This document shows positions 26,489 through 33,891 of a DNA stretch of 64,000 nucleotides, in pieces. The notes under the pieces were generated by a model, which saw only the letters and a program-made list of their open reading frames with translations, was not told the DNA's origin and ran no database searches. Both the position numbers and the translations under genes were made by a program. This stretch comes from Bradyrhizobium sp. CCGB01 (GTDB taxonomy: Bacteria; Pseudomonadota; Alphaproteobacteria; Rhizobiales; Xanthobacteraceae), in the NCBI RefSeq assembly GCF_024199795.1, contig NZ_JANADK010000001.1:434001-498000 (forward strand). Reading direction: 5' to 3'. How positions within the stretch are numbered: the first letter of the stretch is position 1; each line of letters begins with the position of its first letter.

Positions 26489-27940
26489 ATGAATATTTCA
26501 GTCGTATTCCGGATGCGAGCAGCCGCTTTCCTTGCAACCGCGCTCATTGCCGCGATCGTGATCTGCGCCGGCGCGCCGCAAGCCCGGGCTCAATTTGTCT
26601 GCGTCGATACCGGCGCCTCCGCCCAAGGTGCGACGGCAACCGGGTCAGGCGGCAATTTTGCCTGCGGGACCAATGCAAACGCCACCGGCACAGGCGGTAA
26701 CAACACGGCAATCGGGTTCGGAGCAAACGCCAACGGCAACGTCAGTGGCAATCTCGCCATCGGCCTCGCCAACGCCAGTGGCAATAGCAGCGTCAATACA
26801 GCGGTCGGGGACAACGCCAATGCCAGCGGCAACAGCAGCGTCAATACCGCGACCGGGGAAGCGCTCGCCAACGGCAACAACAGCTCCAACACCGCGAGCG
26901 GATTTGACGCCATTGCCAGCGGTGATGGCAGCAAAAATACTGCGACCGGGTCCGGCGCTCACGCGACGGGCGACAACAGCGCCAATTCCGCATTGGGTGC
27001 TGGGGCCGTTGCAAACGGCAACGCCAGCAACAACATTGCGTCCGGGACCAACGCCAACGCCAGCGGCAATATCAGCTCCAACGTCGCGACCGGCTTGAAC
27101 GCCAACGCGAGTGGCGCCGGAAGCCGAAACGTCGCGACCGGCGACGGCGCCAACGCCAGTGGCGCGAGCAGCTTCAACGCGGCGAGCGGCTATCTCTCCA
27201 ATGCGAGCGGCGCCAATTCGGGAAATGTCGCAACCGGAGCAGGCGCTCTGGCTAACGGCACCGGTAGCGCCAACGTCGCGGTGGGCCTCAACGCCACCGC
27301 CAGTGGAAACGGCGTCGCCAATACCGCGGTGGGCAATGGCTCCAACGCCACGGGCGCGAATTCGTCGGCCTTCGGCAATGGCGCGTCGGCGACTTTCGCG
27401 AACTCCACCGCGATCGGCAACGGCGCCACCGCGACGCGCGCGAACCAGCAGGTCTACGGCACCGCCACCAATACCTACACGATGACCGGCATCGCCTCGG
27501 CGGCGAGCACGGCCGCGCAGTCCGGACCGACGCAACTCGTCACCACGGATGCCGCCGGCAATCTCGCCTCGACGTCGCTGGCCGCGCTCGGGCTTGCCAG
27601 CTCCGGCGACATCGCCGGAATCAACAATCGGCTCGCAGGCATCAATGCGCACCTCTCCGAACTCGACGGCAGGACCAGCAAGGCGATCAACGGTGTTGCG
27701 ATGGCTTTTGCGATGTCCGGTTCGCCGTGGCTAATGCCGTCCGAGAAGATCGCGGTCACCGCGAACTGGGGCACGTTCCAGAACACCAATGCGCTCTCTA
27801 TGAGCGCCGCGCTCCGCGTCAGCGAGCATGTGCAGGCCAGCGGCGGCCTGACCTATGGCACGAACGGCCGGCGGATTGGGCGGACGTGTCGGAATGCGCG
27901 TCGGCTGGTGAAGGCGGGCGCGGCCAGTCCATGCAATTGA
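26489..27940 (+). CDS. YadA-like trimeric autotransporter adhesin, C-terminal frameshift
   Basis: A surface adhesin of 483 aa as read. It has a signal peptide (FLATALIAAIVICAGAPQARA), a head of about fourteen 15-16-residue repeats of type ASGNxSxNxATGxNAN followed by two canonical 14-residue YadA repeats, a short neck, a coiled coil (IAGINNRLAGINAHLSELDG) and the membrane anchor (AMAFAMSGSPWLMPSEKIAVTANWG). The end is abnormal: the frame runs into RIGRTCRNARRLVKAGAAS. Removing one C at 27868-27869 restores GGLGGRVGMRVGW and a TGA at 27909, the expected last barrel strand with terminal aromatic residue. The reading frame is thus probably a recent frameshift or a sequencing error. The start at 26489 follows GGGGGAC; upstream in-frame codons lack a signal peptide. 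Confidence 0.85.
   Translation: MNISVVFRMRAAAFLATALIAAIVICAGAPQARAQFVCVDTGASAQGATATGSGGNFACGTNANATGTGGNNTAIGFGANANGNVSGNLAIGLANASGNSSVNTAVGDNANASGNSSVNTATGEALANGNNSSNTASGFDAIASGDGSKNTATGSGAHATGDNSANSALGAGAVANGNASNNIASGTNANASGNISSNVATGLNANASGAGSRNVATGDGANASGASSFNAASGYLSNASGANSGNVATGAGALANGTGSANVAVGLNATASGNGVANTAVGNGSNATGANSSAFGNGASATFANSTAIGNGATATRANQQVYGTATNTYTMTGIASAASTAAQSGPTQLVTTDAAGNLASTSLAALGLASSGDIAGINNRLAGINAHLSELDGRTSKAINGVAMAFAMSGSPWLMPSEKIAVTANWGTFQNTNALSMSAALRVSEHVQASGGLTYGTNGRRIGRTCRNARRLVKAGAASPCN
26690..27440 (+). repeat. Tandem 48-bp coding repeats of the adhesin head
   Basis: About fourteen diverged units of 45-48 bp encode the 16-residue head repeat (pattern A-S/N-G-N-x-S-x-N-x-A-x-G-x-N-A-N), ending in two 42-bp units. 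Such repeats can expand or contract by recombination and may vary in number between strains. Confidence 0.8.
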
Positions 27941-28500
27941 TTGCGCGTGCCCTGATTGCGCTGGCGCTGCTGCTGTCGTGCAGCAACGGCCGGGCGGAAG
28001 CTCAACAGAAAACGCTTGCGCCTGCGGCCACGCCCGCGCAGCCGTCGCTGCCTGTCACGCTGGAGCAGGCGCTCTATCTGATCCGTTCGACGCTGCTTAC
28101 GCTCAATGATGCCAACCGCACCGGCAATTACACCGTGCTGCGCGATCTCGCCGCGCCCGATTTCCAGGCGCGCAATACCGCCGCCGATCTCGGGCTGAAT
28201 TTTCTCGACCTGCGGCGTCGCAATTTCGATCTGTACGGCGCGGCATTGCTGCCGCCGCAATTCACCGAAGCGCCATCGCTCGACCAGCGCGGAATGCTGC
28301 GCCTTGCCGGTTACATTCCGACCCAGCCGCAGCAGATCAAGTTCGATCTTGTGTTTCAGATCGCCGCCGGACAATGGCGTCTGTTCGGGATCGCGATCGC
28401 CACGCCGGAAGCACCCGCGCCGCCGCAGGCTCAGGCTCAAGCCCAGACTCAAGCGTCTCCCGTCAAGCCGGCGGCACCTCTGCAAAAGAAATCACAATGA
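27931..28500 (+). CDS. Secreted NTF2-like protein (hypothetical, possible lipoprotein)
   Basis: A 189-aa protein starting MQLIARALIALALLLSCSNG. The LLSC could be a lipobox, or the signal may be cut after RAEA. The central part reads LNDANRTGNYTVLRDLAAPDFQ, then GMLRLAGYIPTQPQQIKFDL and ends GQWRLFGIAI, a pattern of NTF2-like domains, followed by a Gln/Ala-rich low-complexity tail ending KKSQ. The start has AAGGCGGG upstream and lies 19 bp after the restored stop of the adhesin (27911), so with the frameshift repaired the two genes are neatly spaced in one operon. As the sequence stands the adhesin stop overlaps it by 10 bp. Confidence 0.7.
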   Translation: MQLIARALIALALLLSCSNGRAEAQQKTLAPAATPAQPSLPVTLEQALYLIRSTLLTLNDANRTGNYTVLRDLAAPDFQARNTAADLGLNFLDLRRRNFDLYGAALLPPQFTEAPSLDQRGMLRLAGYIPTQPQQIKFDLVFQIAAGQWRLFGIAIATPEAPAPPQAQAQAQTQASPVKPAAPLQKKSQ

Positions 28501-28588
28501 GGCGCTCTGCCAACAGATTCTCAGCCGCGACCGTCATCGGCTGGAATTTTTCACTGCTCCCGGACGGATTATGAAGAGGAACAAGTTC

Positions 28589-28771
28589 ATGATGTATCGA
28601 ATGATGATCGCCGCGGCGTTGTTCGCAGCGGTCAGCGCCGCCCCGGTCATGGCTTACACGAGATCTCCGTCGCTGAGCGACGCGTCCGTACGGAAGAACA
28701 TCCCGCCGCCGCCGAAGCCCACTCCGGCGCCCCCCAAGCCGCCAGCCCCCACGTCCGGGAAGAAGCCGTAG
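28589..28771 (+). CDS. Small secreted Pro-rich protein (hypothetical)
   Basis: About 60 aa with a signal peptide (MMYRMMIAAALFAAVSAAPVMA) and a short mature part ending in a Pro/Lys run (PPPPKPTPAPPKPPAPTSG then KKP). The GAGGA at 28576-28580, eight bases upstream, favours ATG 28589; an upstream in-frame ATG at 28571 lacks a site. Pro-rich tails of this kind can span the periplasm or touch peptidoglycan, but no function is claimed. It is the third gene of the surface cluster. It could be missed by annotation because of its size. Confidence 0.55.
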   Translation: MMYRMMIAAALFAAVSAAPVMAYTRSPSLSDASVRKNIPPPPKPTPAPPKPPAPTSGKKP

Positions 28772-28867
28772 CCGCGGCTTTATTGCGAGTCCGAGCGCGA
28801 GGTCGCCGTGCATCCGGCGATCTCGTTGCCGCCAGGCTTCTCCAACTGCATGTCCTGTCAGCCCATC

Positions 28868-30097
28868 ATGCGCGCACGCCTCTGCGATTTCGTTCGAGAC
28901 GGATGGAAGCGCGCGTGTGTCGTCATGGCCTGCTGTACGGTTTCCTCGCTTGCGAATGCCGCCGAGCCGAACTGGTCGCTGAGCGCCGATCAGGATTTGC
29001 GATATGCGAGCTGGAGCGGCACGCGGGGTTTCCCTGCCAGCGGCTCGACGGCGGCCGGCGCCGGGACGCAGGTCTATGCACCCCTGACGATCCAGGCGAG
29101 CGGGCAGCCGCTCGAAAACGTCAAAGTCGATCTGCTCGGCAGGGGCGGCTATGTGTGGTCACGGCAATCCACGCCCGGGTTGACCGGCAGCATCACGACC
29201 GCGACCGATACGGTGGTCTCGGGGACAGCAACCTATCTCGGCATTCCCGGAATTCAGCCGTTCGTCTCCATGAACGTCAACCTTCCCTCGGGGACGACGG
29301 CTCTCTATGGCAGCGCGGCGAATGCGCGAATGGATCAGGACATCGTCGACCTCGCAACATTCGGCGAAGGGTTGAACATAGGGCCGACGGTCGGCGTCAA
29401 CCTGCCCATCGGCGAACAGCTCATCCTGACGTTCAGTTCCGGCTATACCTGGCGCGGCGCATATCGCATGGAAGCGCTGCTCGATCCCGCAAGCACGGAG
29501 CCGCAGGCAACCACATTGGTGGGGCCGGGACGGGTCGCGACGCAGAGTGCGTCGCTCGGCTACCAGCTGGCAAACCTGACGCTGCTGGCTTCAGCGTCCT
29601 ACGCCCACGAAACTGCAACCTATCTGGATCATATCTCATCTTATGCGCTTGGCGACCGCTACACGCTGTCAGGTACGGTCGGATACGCATGGACGACATC
29701 GTCGAGCACGACATTCACGGCGTCGTGGACCAACGCGGAGAAGAACAGGGTGTTGGATCCGGACCTGTTGAAGATTGTTCCCGAGTCGTTTCGGTCCAAC
29801 AGCGCCGTTTATCGGTATCGCCTCGAGCAACCCGTCGTGAGCGGCAACTGGACCGTCGCACCGATGGTGAACTACATGCGGCGCGATCAAAACTCCTACA
29901 ATCCGGTCACGCAGCAATTCATTCCGGCAAAGACCCGCATCGGAGCCGGAGGTTCTGCGCAGTATTCACTACGCGAAGGCTTGTCCTTGAAAGCGAGTGT
30001 AGAGCACTTCTGGATCAATGAGAATCCGACCGAGCTGACACCGAACCTTCGCGTTCGCGGCTGGATCGCGATACTTGGCGGGAGCATGAAATTTTGA
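28868..30097 (+). CDS. Outer-membrane beta-barrel protein (hypothetical)
   Basis: A 409-aa protein with a signal peptide ending SSLANA and a mature part of alternating hydrophobic and polar residues typical of a transmembrane barrel (WSLSADQDLRYASWSG; LILTFSSGYTWRGAYRM; YTLSGTVGYAWTTSSSTTF). It ends LRVRGWIAILGGSMKF, with the terminal Phe that the BAM complex recognises. No named family is recognised; it resembles autotransporter-type and porin-like barrels. The start is uncertain: GTG 28808 or ATG 28868, the latter giving a normal signal peptide. Its stop overlaps the next gene (TTGA), so they are coupled. It could be a partner channel of the cluster. Confidence 0.7.
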   Translation: MRARLCDFVRDGWKRACVVMACCTVSSLANAAEPNWSLSADQDLRYASWSGTRGFPASGSTAAGAGTQVYAPLTIQASGQPLENVKVDLLGRGGYVWSRQSTPGLTGSITTATDTVVSGTATYLGIPGIQPFVSMNVNLPSGTTALYGSAANARMDQDIVDLATFGEGLNIGPTVGVNLPIGEQLILTFSSGYTWRGAYRMEALLDPASTEPQATTLVGPGRVATQSASLGYQLANLTLLASASYAHETATYLDHISSYALGDRYTLSGTVGYAWTTSSSTTFTASWTNAEKNRVLDPDLLKIVPESFRSNSAVYRYRLEQPVVSGNWTVAPMVNYMRRDQNSYNPVTQQFIPAKTRIGAGGSAQYSLREGLSLKASVEHFWINENPTELTPNLRVRGWIAILGGSMKF

Positions 30098-30672
30098 CGC
30101 GCATCATCACCGGGTTGAGCGGCTTTGCTCTTGTCACGGCATTCGTCGCCGGCTTGTCGACTTTCGATCAGGCGCACGCAAGATGCCCAGAGGGCAGGAC
30201 TGCAGGTGGTGGATGCGTCAACGGCGGCCTCGCCAGGTCGATGCGCCAGCGAGCGATCATCTTCTCGCAGCCCAAACTGTCCTATACCGGCGCGCCGGTC
30301 TCGCAGAGCCGCGGCGACAGCCAGGACACGAACACCCCCAGGTTGATCGAGCGGTCCTACAACAAATACGGACCGCCTCCGCCCCAGCCCGTGCCGGCGG
30401 TGGTTCCGACCCTGCCGCCAACGCCTCCACCGCCTCCACCGCCTGTCACGTCCGACAGACGGCTCAAGCACGACATCTTGCGCCTTGGATGTCTCGACAG
30501 CGGCATCTGCCTCTACCGGTTTCGCTATCTCTGGGACGACACGTTCTATGTCGGTGTGATGGCCCAGGAGGTCGAGCGGATCTTGCCCAGTGCCGTGGTG
30601 CACGGTCCCGACGGCTATCTTCGGGTCCGTTACGACCTGCTCGGACTGCAGTTCCGCAGCTGGGGCGGTTGA
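30094..30672 (+). CDS. Secreted protein with S74 intramolecular-chaperone domain
   Basis: A 192-aa protein with a signal peptide (ALVTAFVAGLSTFDQAHA), a Cys pair, a Pro-rich linker (about 94-117) and a C-terminal Peptidase S74/ICA-like domain: SDRRLKHDI, then YRFRYLWDDTFYVGVMAQEVERIL and YDLLG. In phage tail spikes this domain trimerises the fibre and then cuts itself off with a Ser-Lys dyad; here Ser120 and Lys125 keep the S-x4-K spacing. The domain usually ends a large spike protein, but here it stands nearly alone. It starts with TTG overlapping the barrel stop by 4 nt. It may act in trans on the trimeric adhesin (speculative). Confidence 0.7.
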   Translation: MTRIITGLSGFALVTAFVAGLSTFDQAHARCPEGRTAGGGCVNGGLARSMRQRAIIFSQPKLSYTGAPVSQSRGDSQDTNTPRLIERSYNKYGPPPPQPVPAVVPTLPPTPPPPPPPVTSDRRLKHDILRLGCLDSGICLYRFRYLWDDTFYVGVMAQEVERILPSAVVHGPDGYLRVRYDLLGLQFRSWGG

Positions 30673-30685
30673 GAAACCACCAGGC

Positions 30686-30796
30686 CTAGCTGACCAGGAT
30701 GATCGTGTGAGTCATGTCCACCGGCTGATAGGCCAGCACTGTTTCGCCGACACCGTCGCTTGTGAGCGTCAACTCCGGTGAAGTTATGTTAATCAT
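30686..30796 (-). CDS. Possible 36-aa ORF or gene remnant
   Basis: The minus-strand frame reads MINITSPELTLTSDGVGETV and ends in HTIILVS before TAG. The amino-acid pattern looks like the C-terminal beta strands of a larger protein. It has no ribosome-binding site and its ATG lies inside the palindrome at 30783-30804. It may be a remnant left at the boundary of the surface cluster. Confidence 0.25.
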   Translation of the reverse strand: MINITSPELTLTSDGVGETVLAYQPVDMTHTIILVS

Positions 30797-30804
30797 AACA
30801 TAAC
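30783..30804. promoter_or_regulatory. Perfect 9-4-9 AT-rich palindrome
   Basis: GTTATGTTA and TAACATAAC flank ATCA, in an otherwise GC-rich 286-bp gap between the S74 gene (30672) and the UbiA-family gene (30959). The AT-rich arms make a terminator unlikely; an operator for a dimeric regulator fits better. Distance to the UbiA start is about 155 bp. Confidence 0.45.
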
Positions 30805-30958
30805 ACGATGCCGGCGGAATGACGGGTCGGCGAAACGGGTTGGCGGCAGTCTCCGGTTAAGCCAGCCTTAGCGAATGCCCCCTACGCTCGCGGCCGTCCA
30901 TTTCCCTGCTCCCCGGCCTAAGGGCCGGTCAGTTTGCGGCAAGTCAGAGCGTTTTCGG

Positions 30959-32284
30959 ATGGAGCAGCCTGCCTGGCAGTATGATTCTGGCGCGCCTGAG
31001 CCGTCGGCAACGGCGGCGGCTGCGCGGACGCTCGTCATTGATCTCGAAGGCGCCCTGCTGCGGTCCGAGCTCTTGATGGAAGCGCTGTTCTCCAGCCCCG
31101 CCCGCCTGCTGGCGCGCTTCGGTGCGGGCGGACGGCCGGGGATGGCGGCGCTGACGGATGTCCTGGCGCAGGCCGAGATCGACTATGCCCATCTGCCCTA
31201 TGATTCCGGCGTGCTGAACCAGGCGCTGGCGGCGCGGGCGCGGGGCGGGAAGATCTATCTGGTTGCCGGCCGCTTTGCCCGCCATGCCGCCGGCATTGCC
31301 GCCCATCTCGGCTTTGACGGCGTCGTTACGCCGGCTGATCTTTCTGCGGGCGGCAAGCTGCCGTTCGATCCCGCCTCCGTGGAGCGCATCGAGAAGCGCG
31401 GCAGCGCTGGCGCGAGCCTCAAGACCTGGGCGAAGGCGCTGCGGGTCTATCAATACGCCAAGAACACGCTGGTGTTCGTGCCTGCGATCACTGCGCATCA
31501 GATGAACCTTCCGACGCTCGGCTATGCGCTGCTGGCGTTCATGGCGTTCTCGGCCTGCGCGTCGGGCGCCTATCTGATGAACGATCTGCTCGATCTCGCT
31601 GCCGACCGGCAGCATCCGACCAAGCGCCATCGGGCGCTTGCGGCCGGCGATCTGCCGATCTCGTCGGCGCTGCTTGCGATCCCCGCGCTGTGGCTGTTCG
31701 CGGTTGCAGCTTCCCTCTGCATCTCACCGCTGTTCCTCGGCGTGCTCGGTGGCTATCTCGCCACCACGATCGCCTATTCGCTCGTGCTCAAGCGCAAGAT
31801 GCTGGTCGACGTCGTCACGCTCGCTGGCCTCTACACGCTGCGCATCGTCGCCGGCGCGGTCGGTGTCGATGTGGTGCTGTCGGAATGGCTGCTGATCTTC
31901 TCGCTGTTCGTGTTCACCTCGCTGGCGCTGATCAAGCGCTTCAGCGAGCTCAGCATGCGCGAGAGCGCCGGCCTCGCCGATCCCTCCAACCGCGATTACA
32001 AGATCACCGACCTGCACATCATCAGCGCGATGGCGGCGGCGAGCGCCATGAACGCGGTGACCGTGTTCTCGCTCTATGTGTCCTCGTCCGCGGTGACGCC
32101 GCTCTACAGCCGGCCCTGGATGCTGTGGCTGCTCAACCCGCTGCTGCTCTACTGGTTCGGCCGTGCCCTGATGATGGCGCATCGCCGCGAGATGCCCGAC
32201 GATCCGATTCTCTATACTTTTCGCGACGGTGCCAGCCGCATCACGGTGGCGGCGATGATCTGCATCATGCTGGCCGCGATCTGA
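30959..32284 (+). CDS. UbiA-family prenyltransferase (DprP-like) with degenerate HAD domain
   Basis: A 441-aa protein with two parts. Residues about 20-150 form a HAD-like domain that has lost key residues (VIDLEGALL where DxDGT is expected), so phosphatase activity is doubtful. Residues 170-441 form a UbiA membrane domain with about eight helices. Its first motif NDLLDLAADRQHPTKRHR and second region KRFSELSMRESAGLADPSN resemble the decaprenyl-phosphate phosphoribosyltransferase (Rv3806c type) more than quinone UbiA enzymes. It would attach phosphoribose to polyprenyl phosphate, feeding the DprE1/DprE2-like pair at 11.1-13.1 kb. The ATG at 30959 is favoured; one 84 bp upstream is possible. 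Confidence 0.8.
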   Translation: MEQPAWQYDSGAPEPSATAAAARTLVIDLEGALLRSELLMEALFSSPARLLARFGAGGRPGMAALTDVLAQAEIDYAHLPYDSGVLNQALAARARGGKIYLVAGRFARHAAGIAAHLGFDGVVTPADLSAGGKLPFDPASVERIEKRGSAGASLKTWAKALRVYQYAKNTLVFVPAITAHQMNLPTLGYALLAFMAFSACASGAYLMNDLLDLAADRQHPTKRHRALAAGDLPISSALLAIPALWLFAVAASLCISPLFLGVLGGYLATTIAYSLVLKRKMLVDVVTLAGLYTLRIVAGAVGVDVVLSEWLLIFSLFVFTSLALIKRFSELSMRESAGLADPSNRDYKITDLHIISAMAAASAMNAVTVFSLYVSSSAVTPLYSRPWMLWLLNPLLLYWFGRALMMAHRREMPDDPILYTFRDGASRITVAAMICIMLAAI

Positions 32285-32400
32285 CCGGGCTTGGCAGGAA
32301 CCGCCGGCGCTTGCGCGGCCCGCCGCCAGTGGCTACATCGCAGGCCATCCGACTAGCTTATGATGCCGACAGACCAATTCGACCGAGGTTTTGAAACGCC

Positions 32401-33015
32401 ATGACCGTACGCCTGCATCGCGGCGACCTGCCCGACCTGTCCCGCTACACCACAGCGGTGGCGATCGATACCGAGACCATGGGGCTGAACCCGCATCGCG
32501 ACCGGCTCTGCGTGGTGCAGCTCTCGCCCGGCGACGGCAGCGCCGACGTGGTGCAGATCCCCAAGGGCCACACCGACGCGCCGAACCTGAAGGCCCTGCT
32601 GGCCAATCCCGCGATCACGAAGATCTTCCACTTCGCGCGGTTCGACGTCGCGGTGCTGTACCAGACCTTCGGCGTCATGACCGGGCCGATTTATTGCACC
32701 AAGATTGCCTCGCGCCTGACCCGCACCTACACCGACCGCCATGGCCTCAAGGACCTCGTGCGCGAGGTGCTCAATGTCGACCTCTCCAAGCAGCAGCAAT
32801 CCAGCGATTGGGGTTCCGACAGCCTGACCGAGCCGCAGCTCGCCTATGCCGCCTCCGACGTGCTGCACCTTCATGCCCTGCGGGAGCGGCTCGACGCCAT
32901 GCTGGTGCGGGAGGGCCGCACCGCGCTGGCAAAGGCCTGTTTCGACTTCCTGCCGACCCGCGCTTTGCTCGACCTCCAGGGCTGGCAGGAAGAGGACATT
33001 TTCGCGCATTCCTGA
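32401..33015 (+). CDS. nrnC: NanoRNase C-like 3'-5' exoribonuclease (RNase D catalytic domain only)
   Basis: A 204-aa DEDDy exonuclease. The acidic residues are visible: DTE (AIDTETMGLNPHRD) near residue 23, Asp in FHFARFD near 80, and Tyr/Asp in LAYAASD near 155. It consists of the catalytic domain alone; true RNase D has two HRDC domains after it. This size and the opening MTVRLHRGDLPD match NrnC of alphaproteobacteria, which degrades dinucleotides (including pGpG from c-di-GMP turnover) in place of Orn. The assignment depends on length and family memory. Monocistronic, upstream of lptC. Confidence 0.85.
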   Translation: MTVRLHRGDLPDLSRYTTAVAIDTETMGLNPHRDRLCVVQLSPGDGSADVVQIPKGHTDAPNLKALLANPAITKIFHFARFDVAVLYQTFGVMTGPIYCTKIASRLTRTYTDRHGLKDLVREVLNVDLSKQQQSSDWGSDSLTEPQLAYAASDVLHLHALRERLDAMLVREGRTALAKACFDFLPTRALLDLQGWQEEDIFAHS

Positions 33016-33157
33016 AGCGCCCAGCGGCCGTTAGGCTGGGGTTGCCGCCCCGTTTCGGACACTTTCGTGCGGCCTCTCGCGGGCTGCATATCCTGGCGGT
33101 GCCGGGTACAATGGCGCGCCATCGACCGGACAAGGCGAGCGACACTCTGGAGCAGCG

Positions 33158-33886
33158 GTGAATTCGGCCCAGAATCCAACCTACGACGCCGCGCTTGCGG
33201 CGAAGTTTGCCAGCGCGGCGCGCCACAGCCGCCTGGTGCGGATTCTGCGCATCGCGGTGCCGGTGACGGTGGCTGCGTCGATCGCCGCGATCGTCGCGGT
33301 CTCGACCTTCCTCAATCCCTTCCAGATCCCCATCAAGCTCGACTCCGGAAACCTCGTGGTGACAGGCACCAAGATCACGATGGAATCGCCGCATCTGGCC
33401 GGCTTCACCCCGGACCAGCGGCCCTACGAGCTCTGGGCCAAGACCGCGACGCAGGACATCACTGATCCCGATCACGTCGATCTCAATGATTTGCGCGCGA
33501 AGGTGCTGATGGAAGACAAATCGACCCTGCTGCTCGATGCCCGCACCGGCCGCTTCGACAACAAGCAGCAGCAGCTCGACCTGCACAAGGATATCTTCCT
33601 GCGCACCTCGACCGGCTACGAGGCGCGGCTGAACTCGGCCTTCGTCGACATGGGCAAGGGCACGGTCTCCTCGGACGAGCGTGTCGACGTCAAGCTGACC
33701 AACGGCACGCTGACCGCCGACCGGCTGCGCATCACGGAAGGCGGCGACGTCATCCGCTTCGAGGGCAATGTGGTGATGCATCTGGACAAGCTGGACGACC
33801 CCGCCGCTCAGCCTGCGCCGGCCGAGCAGCCCGCGCCGCCTGTAAAAACGCGTACGCCCCAGAACAAGTCTGCCAATTCAAAGTGA
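33158..33886 (+). CDS. lptC: LPS export protein LptC
   Basis: A 242-aa bitopic inner-membrane protein. One N-terminal helix (LVRILRIAVPVTVAASIAAIV) is followed by a periplasmic beta-jellyroll (LVVTGTKITMESPHLAGFT; LRITEGGDVIRFEGNVVMH). It links the LptB2FG extractor to the LptA bridge. The start is GTG at 33158 (VNSAQNPTYDAALAAKF). The C-terminus is a Pro/Ala-rich tail. It is first in lptC-lptA, and the stop almost touches the lptA start. It is larger than E. coli LptC (191 aa), as usual in rhizobia. Confidence 0.9.
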   Translation: MNSAQNPTYDAALAAKFASAARHSRLVRILRIAVPVTVAASIAAIVAVSTFLNPFQIPIKLDSGNLVVTGTKITMESPHLAGFTPDQRPYELWAKTATQDITDPDHVDLNDLRAKVLMEDKSTLLLDARTGRFDNKQQQLDLHKDIFLRTSTGYEARLNSAFVDMGKGTVSSDERVDVKLTNGTLTADRLRITEGGDVIRFEGNVVMHLDKLDDPAAQPAPAEQPAPPVKTRTPQNKSANSK

Positions 33887-33891
33887 TTTTC

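Noticed and set aside
26690..27440. Regular repeats considered as a CRISPR array
   Set aside because: Units of 48 bp are diverged, in frame and encode the adhesin head; no spacers.
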